Shown here piece after piece: positions 21,238 to 36,952 of a stretch of DNA of 64,000 nucleotides. The position numbers and the translations under genes were made by a program. Positions within the stretch are counted from its first letter, which is position 1. Each line of letters begins with the position of its first letter. Source of the DNA: Bactericera cockerelli (Eukaryota > Arthropoda > Insecta > Hemiptera > Triozidae); contig CM044959.1 of the NCBI GenBank assembly GCA_024516035.1, forward strand, positions 9,925,665 through 9,989,664, written 5' to 3'. The notes under the pieces are model-generated. The model worked only from the letters and a program-made list of their open reading frames with translations. It searched no databases and was not told the origin of the DNA.

Positions 21238-24200
21238 GTGAGGGAGTGTCAGCCTGGCCTCTGGCTGTGGACCGCCGTCGAATTGTAATTGTAATTGTAT
21301 ATTTACGGGTCAAGCCCAGTGTAAAATCAAACATAAATACATGTTCCTACAATGATAAAAACATAGATTCATTGTTGTAGAGAAAGCACAGGGTGTCCGG
21401 TCCGACTGAAGACATTTTTCAAGACAGGAATTTTTTTTGAACATTCTTGACAAAGTCAGGAATTTTTTTTTCTCAAATCTAATTAAAAAAATTCTCAGGA
21501 GCGTGTTTAGAAATTGGGGGTGTAAAAAAATTGCGGCGGATTCGTAATCGGAAGTCGCTGGTTCGAGTCCCAAGTTCTGCAAAGATTAGTAAAGCGAAAA
21601 TTGTGATTAACACAAATTTGATAACTATAATTTTTGCCTGTTGCGCGGTGATAACAAATATTTATCATTCGGAAAAAAAATTAATCCTAAATTGTGTAGA
21701 GTTAAGTCTGGTACGGACGGCTCTCTACTGTTTTTTGCATTTATTTTATTGAAGTTTGTTTTAACGAAAATTTCAACAATGCCCTAGATGCGAACCCCCC
21801 TTAACTTTAGTTAAACCCCTCTTAAAGAAATTTTGTGCCCACCATTGTAATATTCTTTGTTTAAAAATAAATACATTTATTTTTTATCTATCTCTTAAAG
21901 AAATAAAGAATTACCTTTTAAGAATCAGTGGAGACACCAGAGGTGCAATTATCGAAATAATTCTGCCGGGCGGTCCCTTGTTTGGCGGTAAAAAAAAATA
22001 AGCGGGCGTTGCAAATAAATTTCAATGTCTGTTTTCAATTGTTTTCCGTCTTACGGGAAGTGAGAGTGACATAATTTTATGTTATTGTGGTATTTCAGAG
22101 AAAGAAAAAAAAAAAAAAAAAACAAATGAAATGTAGAATTTAAAGGTCTGTAATTGAGCTGCATTTTTTTTCTCAGACAGATAGTTTTCTAGGTAATAAA
22201 ACTTAAATAATTTCAGTTTTGCAGCGCTTTTCAGTGGTATAAGAGTATTTCTAGCGGGAAAAGTGCTCAGTTTCACACTAAAACTGAAAAAAAAACAATT
22301 GAGGCCGACTTATAAGACAGGATTAAAAACTGTCCCTCAACTCAGGCTATATGTAGTGTGATTGGAACACGCTGTGATTGGTTGAAACTCCGACTTGAGG
22401 GCGTGTCTGGCTTTTCTAAACTTTAATCCTGTTTTATAATGCTGCCCTAAGAAGTGCTAAGAAACTTTTCTGAATATGTATCCTGGACTATGGTATTTTA
22501 ATTTCGTCTTTTACCGTCTTTTACCGTCTTTTTCCGCTCCTATCTAGTCAAGTTGACCAACATCTATAATATTTTTTTTTTTTTTTTTTAATTTCAGTTC
22601 TCTATTATTTTAAATCAAGGAAAAGGTACAATATAGTACAATACCTACTCTGATTATCCTGCAAGATTGAGACTAGAGTATCTCTACTAAAAAGTTACTA
22701 AAAGTTAAATACTATTGCATTTACGTGTATGATAGGGTGTAAATATTACATAATACATTAGGTAACTGAAAAGTTACTAAAAGTTACTTTAGTAATACAA
22801 AAACAAAAGTGTTTCTTACTGAACACACCCTGAATATCTGCGAGATTGCTCTAAACCCTTAGACCAGTTGAAAGGACTTTTTTTTATATAAATGGCTCCT
22901 TGACCAGTAGATATTGAAAATGATATAATTCCAAGAATCAAATGTGCCATGAGATAAGAGAAAAAAATCTTGGAATATAACATGTGCGATGCATATTTCT
23001 TTGTAAACCGAAATGACCTTTGTATTAATTAGGGTGTAATTCTGCCTTTTGTTTTGAACATAAAGGACAGAGATAGACTCTAGGTCGTGTCACAGTTCTT
23101 TTGAGAGAGTTTACTGGGATTTCGAATAAATTATGAGACCCTTGAAATGAAAACAATGAACGAATGAACATTGATTTCCGTTTCTACATTTTGTGTACGA
23201 TTCTACGAAGTACGGCAATGCCTCGAGTGTCGAGTAGTGTTAGGAAATAAAGGGCCATGCCTCCTTACGCAACGACTGTACAGCCATTGAGATGTAAAAA
23301 AAAAAAAAAAAAAATGGACCCTTCTATATTATCAGTAGCGAGAGATACCAGAAGTTCGAGTTCGATCCGTCTGATGTCATTTATCAGGGACCTTATCACT
23401 TTATCTGATCATAATATTCTGAATAGTGTTCTTCTGATGTCACTCAGTGGGGGGTAGATACATCAACATTACAGATGAAGGTAAAATATGCAAGATATAC
23501 AGGTGCATATCAGTTACTTGTACCCACGACATCTGTGATACGGTCCCTGGGTGTCTGATGTCCAGAATCGTCATGCTTTTGTTAGATACGAGTTAGATAG
23601 ATAAATAAATAATAATAAAAAATCCATGTATTAATATTTCACAAATAATGAGGGTATACCCACCTTCAAGAAATAGAAATCTTGTGCTCAAGGTGGGAAA
23701 TATATTCGTATTTAACATATTTAAATGTTTCTTACAAATCGTATCAATACCTTCTTTAATATACTATTATAATAAAATTTATTGGAACTGAATGTTTCTG
23801 TTTGTCATTATGAAATTCAATAATGTTAGCTTTAATGGCACGTTGGATACATCAGTTTTCATTCAGTCACTGAAGTTAAGCAACGTCCAGCGAGGTTAGG
23901 ACTTGTTTACCATTCAAATTTAATTGTCCTTTGTGTGTCCACGCCTTTCATAATCCGCAACACTAGAAGATATCCACGTTGTTTCTCTTGTACTGGCTGT
24001 GAATATTGTAATGTGTTTGTTGTGTCCATCTCAACTCCAACACCACACCAATTCTTTCCCATTTTGTCGAGAAGACCACGGTTCAGTATTGGTTGTTTAC
24101 ATTCAGTATAAGTTAATCATATTTGTGTTAATCACTTTCGTGATATCACAACTACTCAAACTCGCTTTACTACATCTACGCCGAAACCGGGTCTTGAAAC

Positions 24201-27200
24201 ACCGACCTCCAGGTTACAAGTCCGCGCTTTATCGATCAAGCTACTAAGTTTATTTTATTGTTATTTTTAATGCATACACACGCAATTATACTATTGCATT
24301 TACGTGTGTATGATATGATAAGTCCGGCTTGTACACTATAATAATGCATATGAAAGAAGAAGAAAAAAAAACATTTACAAAACTGACTTTGGCTGTTAGG
24401 GTAAACTTGATGATTAATTTATTTACGTATTTCATGAAATTATGGTGTCCTACCTGTTCAAAATTCTTGGTTCAGCTACAATGGCACGTTGATTACATCA
24501 GTTTTCATTCAGTCTCTGAAGTTAAGCAACCTCTAGCGAGGTTAGGACTTGTTTACCATTCAAATGGCCGAGTGAGTTAGCGCGCTAGGCATTGCACGCA
24601 CGGTGACCTGGGTCCGATCCCCTGGTTTGTGAGTTTCCTATGAATGGAGGGTAAAACTCCCGTCGTAATATGATCAGCAGTTAAAAGTGACTTAAACCCA
24701 CATTAATAATAAATGGAAATACATCCCGTCAATTCTTGTTAAAAAAAATCAATTGAATTTTTCAATTTTGAATGGACCAGAGTTCTATCTAGTAAGTGGA
24801 AATAGCGATATCATACTGTATCCAAACGGGGCAGTACTTTGAAAGGAACACGTTCCGTTTGGTCTTTCCTGGAAATGCAAGACACTGTCCGTCTCGCATT
24901 ACATGCAGAAATTACTGTCAACGCATGCGTGATGCACAATGTGACTTGGAATTGACCAAAACAAATCGCTGAGTCGTCTTTGTTGAAGAATCGGTTCCCA
25001 TAGATCACTTGTCTGTCCCGGGAGCTCAGTGGTTAATCCATAGGACGCGGGTTCGAAACCCAGCCGGGATATGAAATGTTATCCTCCCATTTGGGATTTT
25101 TATCCTTCCATTCAAAATTGAGTTGTTATTTTGTTCGTATCTCCGTTCAACGGCATTTTCGAAAAATGATCTGAGATTATACATCTCCTAGCATGTCCCC
25201 CAGAATTGATTCTGAAATTTTCTATAAAAAAAAAGACCTGGGCTTTTTGTACATACATACAGTGTTGTACTGATTAAAATAGAGAGGTTAGTTGATGACA
25301 TGTACAATCAGAAATATTGCTGATGAGAGCAAATAAGCTCGAAACAGCTGTCCACAGGTATGTTCTGATATTCATGTACATCTAGTACAACTTCTCACTT
25401 TTCTGTTTATAATATACTGATTTCTGTTTATTCTGTACATACATACTTCCATAAAAAAACAAGTCACAAAAAGGAAAAAAAAAAACCATAAATACAGTGG
25501 TTTTGTACAAATGTACATACATACGTACACGTATACATACATATACAGTGGTAATTGTGATGATGCAACCAAGTTCGAATAGATCAGAATCTCGATGATA
25601 AGTGGATCAGATTAGCCGGGAGCAGTTCATTTTGAAAGCAACAATAATCAGAAAGAAAACTAATTAGGTTTCAAGACCAACACCTCAAAGCCCTGAATCT
25701 CATGAGGAACATCTGATACACCTGATCCACAAAATTCAATTTGGTAGCTAAAAAATACAGGCGTACTAAAAAGTATAAGCCTGTTATTATTATTATATTA
25801 TGCTTTATTAGGTAAGACAAAGTAAAATATACACAGTAAAATACAATGAAAGTATAAAGAAAAAATAAATAGATTGAATAAAGAAACAAGAACAAAAAAG
25901 AGAATAAAGCTAATGTCCTACCTAAAGGGCGGAATTATTGCCTATCACACTCTCTTCCACCCAACGCTTAAAATATACAAAACCTTTCTAAATACAGATA
26001 AATAAAACACTCACCGTTCTCAGTAGCGAAGAACAGGATACCAGCTAGTTCAAGATGAAACATTCTGTTCAATAATAATGCTCAAAGTGCAAGGTAACCA
26101 CCAGGCGAGGTTCATGCTCAAAGAATTTTCTACCACCTAACCCTCAGTGTCTTATTATTATGTGGTCACAAACTCAAATTAATGAGGAAAAATTCATGCA
26201 CTGGGTGGGATTCGAACCAACGGATCCCTACGCTATACCTGGTGTACAAGACTAGCGCGTTAACCACTTGACTACCAACACTTAAATAATACGATGGTAA
26301 GCACCTGAATACATAACTATTCCAGAACCAAGGAGGTTATTACATCCATGTTATTAAAACTTTCATTAGCAGATCCTGCCTGATACCCAGGCATATCCCG
26401 GTAATTATATTTCACATTTCAGCTTACCCATACCCAGGCATAATATCCCGGTAATGACATTTCAGAAATCAGCTTGCACAAATAACTCGCGCGATCGTAA
26501 AAAAATATCAAACTTAAAACTGCAGATCAGCAAAATGAAGCCATTGTGTTTGGTTTGGAGGCCGAAGACGGGCGGGTTGGTTACTTGGTTCTGTTGCGGA
26601 TTATTCTGCGATTTTAAGGTCGAAATTAGGGGCAAGGACTTAGATTGTTATAGACCTATCTTTAAATAAATGTTCATTTAAAAAAGTCCAAATTATATGG
26701 GTCGTTCTTGTTATACCTCTCTGTACTAAATACCTACTGATACCTAAATACCTTTTCTATTCTCTGGAGTCAACTAATCACAGTGCACTATAGCCGGAGT
26801 TCAGGTCTAGTGTCGACTTAGATTAAATCTAATCCTGTGTTATAATTCGGCCATATTCCTACTCGTATGATATTAATAATAATAACAAAACTCTTTAGTG
26901 GAAGGTAACCATCAGGCGAGGTTAATGCTCAAAGCATTTTTTACCTCAGAGTCTTTTATTATATGGTCACAAACTCAAATGAATGAGGAAAAAATCATGC
27001 ACTGGTTGGGATTCGAACCAACGGATCCCTACGCTACCTGTATTACCTGACTGGCGTGTTAACCACTTGACTACCAGTGCATCGGTAAGTGTTTATTGTC
27101 GGGGTGTCCACCCTGTATAAAATTCGCAATGTTCTACAATACTTGGTGTTAATATTAAATTTTCTCACTCGTGCAGATTTTGATTTACAAAAGACACCGT

Positions 27201-30200
27201 GGATATAGTGAGGAGGCGTGAGGACTATTGAGGACCCTCGGGTATTGACCACTAGAACAAAGCCCTATTCCTTGTACTCAATGAACCCTATTCACCAGGA
27301 TTGAAACCTACAGTAGTTGAATTCAACGGTTCTCGTTTTTTTTTATTATTATTATTTTTTTTTTTTAAATTTGGGTGTAATGTACCCAATTAGTTACTGC
27401 TGCACAATCGTGGTATATTAAGAACAAGAGAAGAGATTGCTATAAGCAATAACCCCGCCCTTTAGTTAGGAGATATGTTTCTATAAATATTTTTCTATTC
27501 TTTTTTATTTTTACTTTCCTTATCCTATAATAAGTAAAGTATTGTATTCGTCAAAAATTTGACCTACCCAGTTTTTCACATTTCTGGACGAATCATAGCC
27601 TCAGGATACCAAAAAAGTTGTTTTGAGCCATTGGTCCGTGCGTCTGTCTGTCTGTGTGTGTGTGAACAGGATATCTCGAGAACTGGTCGGTCCTGCTGAT
27701 GTAGGTATGTTCAATTGTTCATATGTCCACCAAGATTAAGGCTTGTGATTATTCAAATTTGAACTCTTATGGCTGTTCCCGGCTCAATCCATGTATATAT
27801 TTATTTATTTTTTCTTTATTTATTATTATTTTTTTGTTTTGTTATATTGTATTTTGTATTTTCGTTTGTAATTATTTGTAATGTATATGTCCTATTATCT
27901 AATAAAGTGTAAATAAAAAAAAAAAAAAATAAAAAATCCAGGCTGACTTATCGAGTCCCAAGTTGTGTAGAAATTTAGCTATGTGACCATGGGTGATTGT
28001 GACGTCATGAAAGTGATTAACACAAATATGATAATAATTTATATTATATTCTACATTCCAACATGAAGGAAGAAATGTTAAGAAACATCTTGAAGAATCT
28101 GTTGAACAAATGTGAAACACATTTTTTTTTTTCAATTGCATCTCCTAGAATTGGAAGTAGGGAGGGTGGAATTCTATTTCTGACACATGGATTCTTGATT
28201 GAACGAAACACATGTTGGTAAAGTCTACGTAATGTTTTGATAATAAGGATTTGCTATCTGCGGCGCAGCCTGTGTCTTGAAACTGTTGAAAATTTAGTGC
28301 GTCTATTTTTTGTTTGGGTTTTACGTCGCTTTCAAATGCATGGTCAATATAATAATAATAATAATAATAAATACCTTCAAAGAGGTCTGTATACTACGGA
28401 CAAAGTCCTATATAAAATAAGAACAAATAACAAAAATTACAGGTAATAATTAAACATATCATAGACTAGTAAACAAAATATAAAAACATGTTAAAGATGT
28501 AGAAATATTGGGCTTAAGGAGTATCTACAAAGAAAACAAATGTCACAAAGTATAAAAAAAACAGTGCCAATTGTGGACACAATACTTCCTCGTGATTGTT
28601 TCACATTGTATACGCGTGTCAATTTTGAAATTTTATACTAAATTACTTGTACCTCAAAAACAGCTTAACCGATTTTCTTCAAATTTGTTTTATATGGTAG
28701 AATACTATTTTTCCTACATTCTAGATTCTACAAATAATTCTGTATCGGCAAGTAGTAAACCTTATTTTTTTGACTTTTTTGTCCAAAATTTTGTATTTTC
28801 TTTAATATCAGAGTTAAATTATAATGAATTAAAAAATAAATATAAATAGCCTATTTAAAACTAAAACAATAATGTGCATATGCCTACAAAATTTCATCAA
28901 CATCGGGTGTACCGTTCACGAGATAGTAAAAAGTTCAAGTAAAAAGTTAGTGGTCAGGCGCATGGTCTCTTTCACCCAGAACCGCTAATACGAATTTGAT
29001 GAATTTAAAATGGGACCATCTACAGAACGTCTCCTTTATGTGTGCAAAATTTCATCAAAATCCGTTGAGTAGTTTCCGAGCGTTACAAGGAATATTTTTA
29101 ACCAACAGACGGACACAAAACCAAAGTTGCTCAGGAGGTTATGAAACGTCCAGAAATATTTCTAATAATAGAAATTTCTCGGAAGTAAAACAAATATATT
29201 AAAAATACACTGTCATATTGTTTTGTGTTATCAGATTTATTTCTTTGTACATACAGGGTTACATATTTATATAAAACTTATATTTATTTTCTCCTTTGGT
29301 TGGCAGCGCTGCATTCCCCCGTTTGAGAACGCCGCGTTCTCCGCGGAAGTCGAATCCACGAACACCTGCGGTAAAGACGAGTCGGGCGCACCACTGCCCA
29401 CCGAGTTCTGCGTGCAGAGTGGCACGCACGTGACCCGCAAAACGTGCGACACGTGCTACGAGGACACGCATCCCGTGACCTACCTCACGGACGCTTCCAA
29501 CACGACCACCTGGTGGCAATCGACCACCATGCTGGACGAGGTGCAGTGGCCCACCCAGGTGAACATCACGCTACGCTTCGGTGAGTGGTTTTACCCAATG
29601 CCACCCTACATGCTTTAATAATATAATTCCGTGTCCGTGAGTTAGGTATTGATACCTAAGTCACGGTGGTGAGAGGATTATATGGACGCCCAGATTTTAA
29701 TGTCTAGGCTCCTTTCATGTCCATTGATTCTATTTGGTTTTAACGTCCTGACTTGAGGTAGACAGGACGGGGGTTTTACCCTCCATTCGCTGGGAATCGT
29801 ACCAGCTACCCACATTAACCTCACCCAGCCTGGGTAGGGCCGGAAGCTTTTATTTACCCGATGCTACTCTACATTATATCTACCCAATGCTACCGTTCAT
29901 GCTTTTTTAACCAACTTTACCCTGCATGCTTTTTTTTACCCAACGCTACCGTACCTACTTGCTTTCTTTTACGCGATGCTACTCTACATTATCTTTATCC
30001 AACGCTATCCTTCATGCTTTTTTAACCCAGTTTTACCCTACTTGCTTTTTTTTTACCCAACGCTACCGTACCTACTTGCTTTCTTTTACGCGATGCTACT
30101 CTACATTATCTTTATTCAACGCTACCCTTCATGCTTTTTTAACCCAACTTTACCCTACTTGCTTTTTTTACCCAACGCTACCGTACTTGCTTTTTTTACC

Positions 30201-33200
30201 GAATGCTACTCTACATTATCTTTATCCAACGCTACCGTTCATGCTTTTTTAACCAACTTTACCCTGCATGCTTTTTTTTTACCCAACGCTACCGTACTTG
30301 CTTTTTTTTACCGAATGCTACTCTACATTATATTTACCCAACGCTACCGTTCATGCTTTTTTAACTAACATTACCCTGCCTGCTTATTTTACCCAACGCT
30401 ACCGTACCTACTTGCTTTCTTTTACGCGATGCTACTCTACATTATCTTTATCCAACGCTACCCTTCATGCTTTTTTAACCCAATTTTACCCTGCTCGCTT
30501 TTTTTTACCCAACGCTACCGTACCTACTTGCTTTCTTTTACGCGATGCTACTCTACATTATCTTTACCCAACGCTACCCTTCATGCTTTTTTAACCCGAT
30601 TTTACTATACTTGCTTTTTTTTTACCCAACGCTACCGTACTTGCTTTCTTTTACCCGATGCTACTCTACATTATATTTACCCAACGCTACCGTTCATGCT
30701 TTATTAACCAACTTTACCCTGCTTGTTTGTTTTTACCCAACGCTACCGTACCTACTTGCTTTCTTTTACGCGATGCTACTCTACATTATCTTTACCCAAC
30801 GCTACCCTTCATGCTTTTTTAAACCAATTTTACCCTACTTGCTTTTATTTACCCAACGCTACCGTACTTGCTTTCTTTTACCCGATGCTACTCTACATTA
30901 TCTTTATCCAACGCTACCCTTCATGCTTTTTTTAACCATAGCTACCCTACATGTTTTCTTTTTACCGAAAGCTACTCTGCATGCTCTTTTTTTTCCCTTT
31001 ACGATACCCTACATGATTTTTTACTTCCGAGAAATTATGGAAGTATTGTTTTTTTATCCAACGCTAGCTTACTTGCTCTTTTATTGAGCAGAAAATCACC
31101 AAGGTAAAAATGTGTTAAACTCTGGATTATTTTAAAGGTTTTTGTCCGAGTTTCAAAAAAAAAAAAAAACAAAAAAAAAAAAATAGCATAATAATTATCC
31201 CAACAAACTATTCGTCTTCTCCAAAGAGATTATATTATAAGTCTTCCTATTTGGTATTAAAAGTGTATATTCTCATTATAGTCATTATCAATTAGCGCAC
31301 ATCATTCGATAATTGCGCATGCCATCCTTTCGCTTTGGTCAAAACACGATTTGTACAGATTTTGTTCTTAGATTAGTACCTATAGATTAAGAGGTATTAA
31401 TCTATACTAGTGAGATGTAAGAGTTGCCGACCTCCGTCCCTCAGTGGTTAAGAGCATGGATTACAATGATTACTGACCCGGAGGTTGCGGGTTCGAATCC
31501 CGTCCGGCGCAGAATCTGACCGAAATTTTCCGTTTCCGGAATGGCATGGATGTAAAGTGCCCTGAAGAAATGCGAAAGCGGTTTCGGGGAATACTTACCT
31601 TTAAAAAAAAAGTGAGATGTAAGATGGTCTTTGCCAGCGTCGATAGCGCGTTGAATGCACCGGTTCTCGTAAGATCAACGAAGTTATATGCACTGGTAGT
31701 CAAGTGGTTAACGCGCTAGGCAGGGATCCGTTGGTTCGAATCCCACCCAGTGCATGAATTTGAAAAACGACGTTAAACACTAATAAAAAATGGCCTTTGT
31801 TAAGATGTTGTGAATCCTGTATTTTGGCTTGATTTGATAATAATAATTGTAGCACTCTTTAGTGGATGGTAACCACCAGGCGAGGTTAATGCTCAAAGTA
31901 TTTTCTACCACCTAACCCTCAGAGTCTTATTATTATGTGGTCACAAACTCAAATTAATGAGGAGAAAACAAGCACTGGATGGGATTCGAACCAACGGATC
32001 CTTACGTTACCTGGATTATCAGACTATTTGATGTTATGTTCTTATACTAATGTTTGAGGTGCCAATGTTTCTCCGAGGTGTCAATGTGTAGAAACTTGTT
32101 TCTGAGCTTCTGTATCCTTCTGGTTACTCATTGGTTAGACCAGAAAATACTGATTGCGGTTAAAATGACCTCGTGAGACTGCCACATCCTGACTGCGGTC
32201 ATCACATCCCTCTCATAATGAGATCCTATATATGCGGCCACATATAAACTTTGGATGAATCAAAACCGCAGATTACATTCACCTATAGTGCTTCTACGAA
32301 TAATTAGACAAAAAATCTTGAATTTCTTGATGACATATAGTATTTAAAGGCATTTCTGAAGGGTAATATGGTAAATTAGCTGTAAAGATCGCGCCATTAG
32401 CTCAGTGGTTGTGCTTAACCCCGAGTTCGATCCCCCGTGCCCACAAAAAAATTGTATTCTTAATTTTTTTTACAGTTGTTTGTAAGGGATACCTTCCGGT
32501 GCCCTCGTGTTGACCCAGCACCTAAATGGGAAGTATTGTGTCACTTCTCGCCCATCACTGGGGAGGCATACTACGGAATGGATAAGCTACAACACAGACC
32601 ACAAGCGTCTACAAGGTGCGTGAAGATAGCACCCGACATTGAAGCTAGAATTTTGTACCACCTACCATAATAATGTACTAATTATGTACTGTTAGGAACA
32701 ACAAACCCCGAATTTTGTACTCCAACCGTAACCCCAGGAGAGCGGTTGAAACATGTCGGGTGCTAACTTCACGCTAGCACCCGACATTGAAGCTAGAATT
32801 TTGTACCACCTACCATAATAATGTACTAATTATGTACTGTTAGGAACAACAAACCCCGAATTTTGTACTCCAACCGTAACCCCAGGAGAGAGGTTGGAAC
32901 ATGTCGGGTGCTAACTTCACGATTTTAACCGATGGAGCTAGAATATTGTACCGCATACCAAAATAATCTCTGAATTATGTACTCCCAGGAACAACAAACC
33001 CCGAATTTTGTACTCCAACCGTAACGCCAGGAGAGAGGTTTTAACATCGAAAAACCCACCCCCCGCCTCGCCTATTGAAACGCAAATCACATACAGAACT
33101 ACATGGAACCCCGCGCCTCACCTCTTCCATTGCAACGCAGCGATGGGAGCAGAAGTGTGGGGGGACTTCACGTTGTCGGTGCACGTATTAAACCATAGGT

Positions 33201-34656
33201 TCTCAAACAGTGGTACTCGGGACAATTTCAGGTGCACAAAATTGTACCTACTACCCTTTGTTACCATTTAGGTACATGTGCGAATTTGGCTTTTCTCAAA
33301 ATAAATGATGTATTTGAAAAACAAGTATAGGAGTAAGTTAGATGTGTCCTCTGACATTCGCGTTAAAATAAGTAACATTTAGCCTGATATTGATGCAATT
33401 GTTTCGGAGAAGAGTAGGTAATCTCACAGAATGTAGATAGGGTAGAACTTTCCATTTTTTTTCGTCGTAGATAACTCAGATGCAGGCGTTGCTGACGAAG
33501 ATAAACAATCGTTTATTGATGTGACGTTTATAAGCTCACATTACTTTTGTAGGTATGTACCTACCTTATTTTTTAACGTCAGCTTCTTTGTGGAATTGTG
33601 TTAAGTATGATATTTTGTAATAAGTATTAAGTTATCATATTTGTGCTATTCACTTTCGTGATGTCACAACTACTCAAACTCGCTTTACTCAATCTATGCT
33701 GAAACCGGGACTTGAACCACCGACCTCCGGGTTACAAGTCCGCCGCCTTATCGGTAAAAACATAATGTCATACTCTGTATACCTATTACTGTTTACTTTT
33801 ATAATAAATCATAAATCGCTTCTGAAGTTTTCAATTTTCTATTTTCCTTTTTCCTAACAAACGGAACACTGTGAACATAGATTTTCCAAACGTCGTGGGT
33901 TCGAATCCAAGTGAGGACATGACAAGATACCTTCTGTTTGGAATTCTTATTACATGATCGTGACTTGCTGCTGGGAAAATGAGACTTTAATAGTCCTAAT
34001 TCGGCAGTATAAACAAGCCGATATTATTATTATTATTTATATAATTACATGCTATGATTTATTAGTAGTCAAGGTGGCAGAGTGAGTTGGCGCGCTAGGC
34101 ATTGCACGCACGGTAACCTGGGTTCGATCCCCAGCAAGGTAGGATTTTTCTGCTCTGTACTTAGATGTTCGGGGTCCACTCATATATACCTCGTGAGGAA
34201 AAATGAGTAGCTCTTTTGATGTGAAACAGCGACCAGTGGCGGAATTATAGGAAAACATTGTACAAGATATTGTATATTAAGGTGGTATAGTCCTATAATT
34301 CAGCGCTACCAACCAAGTTGTGACGTATAATATATTTCAGGAACATTAAACTCCAAATTGCCAGCGTGGCGTCGCTGGCGCGTTGAATGCACCAGTTCTC
34401 TCAGGATCACCGAGGTTAAGCAACGTTTAGCGAGGTAAACGTTGTTTAATGTTGCTTAACACAATAATCTCACCCAACCCAGGCTGGGTGAGGTTAATGT
34501 GGGTAGCAGGTTTCTGAGTTTCCTACGAATGGAGGGTAACACCCCCGTCGTGATATGACCATGCAATGCAGTTGTAGGGCAAGTTCAAAAAATACTTGGA
34601 ACTTTGTACATGTTGGTCCGGCGTGAAGTTGGCACCCGATAGAGAGTGATAGAGAG

Positions 34657-34712
<56 letters not shown>

Positions 34713-36909
34713 AGAGATTTTTTTTTGAATTTGAATAGATTCTTTATTTCATATATTCATGTGATTACAGTAATATTGACACCTCCTAAGATAATTCTAC
34801 CTTATTAAATTTGGAGGTGGGCTCCTCTCTATTTAGAAAAAAGAATATACTTTATCTAAATTTTATCTAAGAAAGAGAAAGAGAAAGACAGAGAGAGGAA
34901 GAGAAAGAGAGAGAGAAGAGAGAAAGAGAGATAGGGAGAAGAGAGAGACAGAATAGAGGTGACAGAGAGAGGTGAGAGAGAGAGAGAGAAAGAGAAATAG
35001 AGATAGAAAGAGAGAGAGAGAGAAATAGAGATAGAAAGAGAGAAGAGAGAGAGAGAAAGAAAGATAGTAAAGTTAACTGAAACATTAGAAAATGGAAGAC
35101 GAATAAATAATAATAAATTATCATCATCATAGGGTGGCGTCATCGTGAACGATGGTAGCCACACAGTGGAGGAATGACTCAGCACTTCTACCACTGTCTA
35201 TACAAGGAGGCTAATAATTGACAAGGGCCCCCAGAACCAAGTTATTGCTGGTCTACTCCCTGTTTATAGTCCCCCAGCCAGACTTCTGGTCTACTCCCTG
35301 TTTATAGTCCTCCAGCCAGACTGCTGGTCTACTCCCTGTTTATAGTTCCCCAGCCAGACTTCTGGTCTACTCCCTGTTTATAGTCCCCCAGCCAGACTTC
35401 TGGTCTACTCCCTGTTTATAGTCCCCCAGACAGACTGCTGGTCTACTCCCTGTTTATAGTCCCCCAGCCAGACTATGCCCCACCCTGTATATTATAGTCT
35501 TAAGTCTTATCATGAATGCTTAAGGAAAAAAATATTATTAGGTATCTAAAGTTAACAATATTTGGCATCGTCTATAAAAAATCTCTCCGTTCCGGTGGTT
35601 TGCACTCAATCCGGTCCAGCTTGCAGTATTTGTTCGGGTTCGACTCCCGGTTTTGCAAGTTTGGTACAATCTATAAACTTTAACATGCATGGAGATAAAT
35701 TTGTTTGTCAGACATTATAAATATCAAGGACTAGTAGATATATTTTCCTGTTGTGAATAATTGAATAAGTTTTTTTTAAACTTTATTTGCCATCAGTCAG
35801 TAAACTCTTCTTGACTTTTTGTTTTATTCTAATCCTATCTTTCTCCTCAAGAAAATCCTGGCAGTAATGATTTAGTAGACTAGGTATAACATATTCAAGT
35901 CTTCGATCTCCATAAAGTTTGGTATAAACGTGACGCCGTCTAAATCTCTGCAGGCGAAGTGAATAAGGTTGGTCGGTCTGCTGTCTATATTCTTCCTTAA
36001 GAAAGTTTAAACACAAAAGTATTTGACTGGAAAGCTGGTGTGGGGCCATGATAGGTAGCTTTTTGTTATTATGAAACAGGAATTTCCGAATTCTGCTTTG
36101 AGCTCTATTCAGTGGTGTTTGAACATATTGTGGAGAGAATGTGTACAAGGGAGATCCATATCGAAGCAATGAGTCGATGAGTGAGAAGTAGATGGTTTTT
36201 TTCGTGCTGAGTGGAAGGCCATCTGAATTTGTTTTCCTCAACTTATCATCGACTATTCTCATTTTTTTACTCAAAGTATGAACATGATAATTCATTTTAA
36301 ACTCGCTGTCGATTATCATACCGAGATATTTTACTTTTTTTTTATATTCTGCCTGATGACACGTGCACACCTGTTCATAATATGTTCCTCTTACTAAGCA
36401 GTCCCGACTATGGCAGTAGATCCGATAAGATGTTAGATCGATCTGTCTGCTGGCAAAACCAAAAATCATCGTTTCTGTCTTCTTTTCATTGAGGTATATG
36501 TGATTGTTATTTTTGGAGTTCGATGAAGTCGGTCTGTGCATTTTTTACTGCTGTTGAGACATCTTTGTGAATTGAGATGATACACGAGTCATCGGCAAAC
36601 ATTTTCAAATTTGTTTTTATTTTAACGTGTTGTATATCATAAGTGTATATGTTAAACCAGGTCGGGGAATTGATCCCACCTTGTACCAGGCCCTGGTGAA
36701 TATTTTCGCACTCACTTTTTTTGTCTCCAATGCGTGTTGTTTGTTTCCAATTGAGGAAGAAGTTGTACAGTAGAGGGTGGGTGGGTCAGAAAGAGAGAGA
36801 GAGAGAGAAAGAGAAATAGAGATAGAAAGAGAGAAGAGAGAGAGAAGAGAGTGAGAGAGAGAAAGAGATATAGAAAGAGAGAGAGAGAAAGAGAGAGAGA
36901 AAGAGAGAT

Positions 36910-36952
<43 letters not shown>

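Larger units (their letters stand above)
32614..34290 (+). repeat. Left terminal inverted repeat of the foldback element
   Basis: It matches 38085-40012 in reverse. Its outer part holds subterminal 148-bp units. Further in are family D and family E SINE sequences that are also mirrored in the other arm, so they were present before the arms were copied. Confidence 0.8.

Noticed and set aside
29926..31107. Overlapping 70-180-residue open frames rich in [12 protein letters not shown] repeats
   Set aside because: All lie in the intron 2 satellite and overlap in several frames; a tandem repeat without stops, not a protein family.
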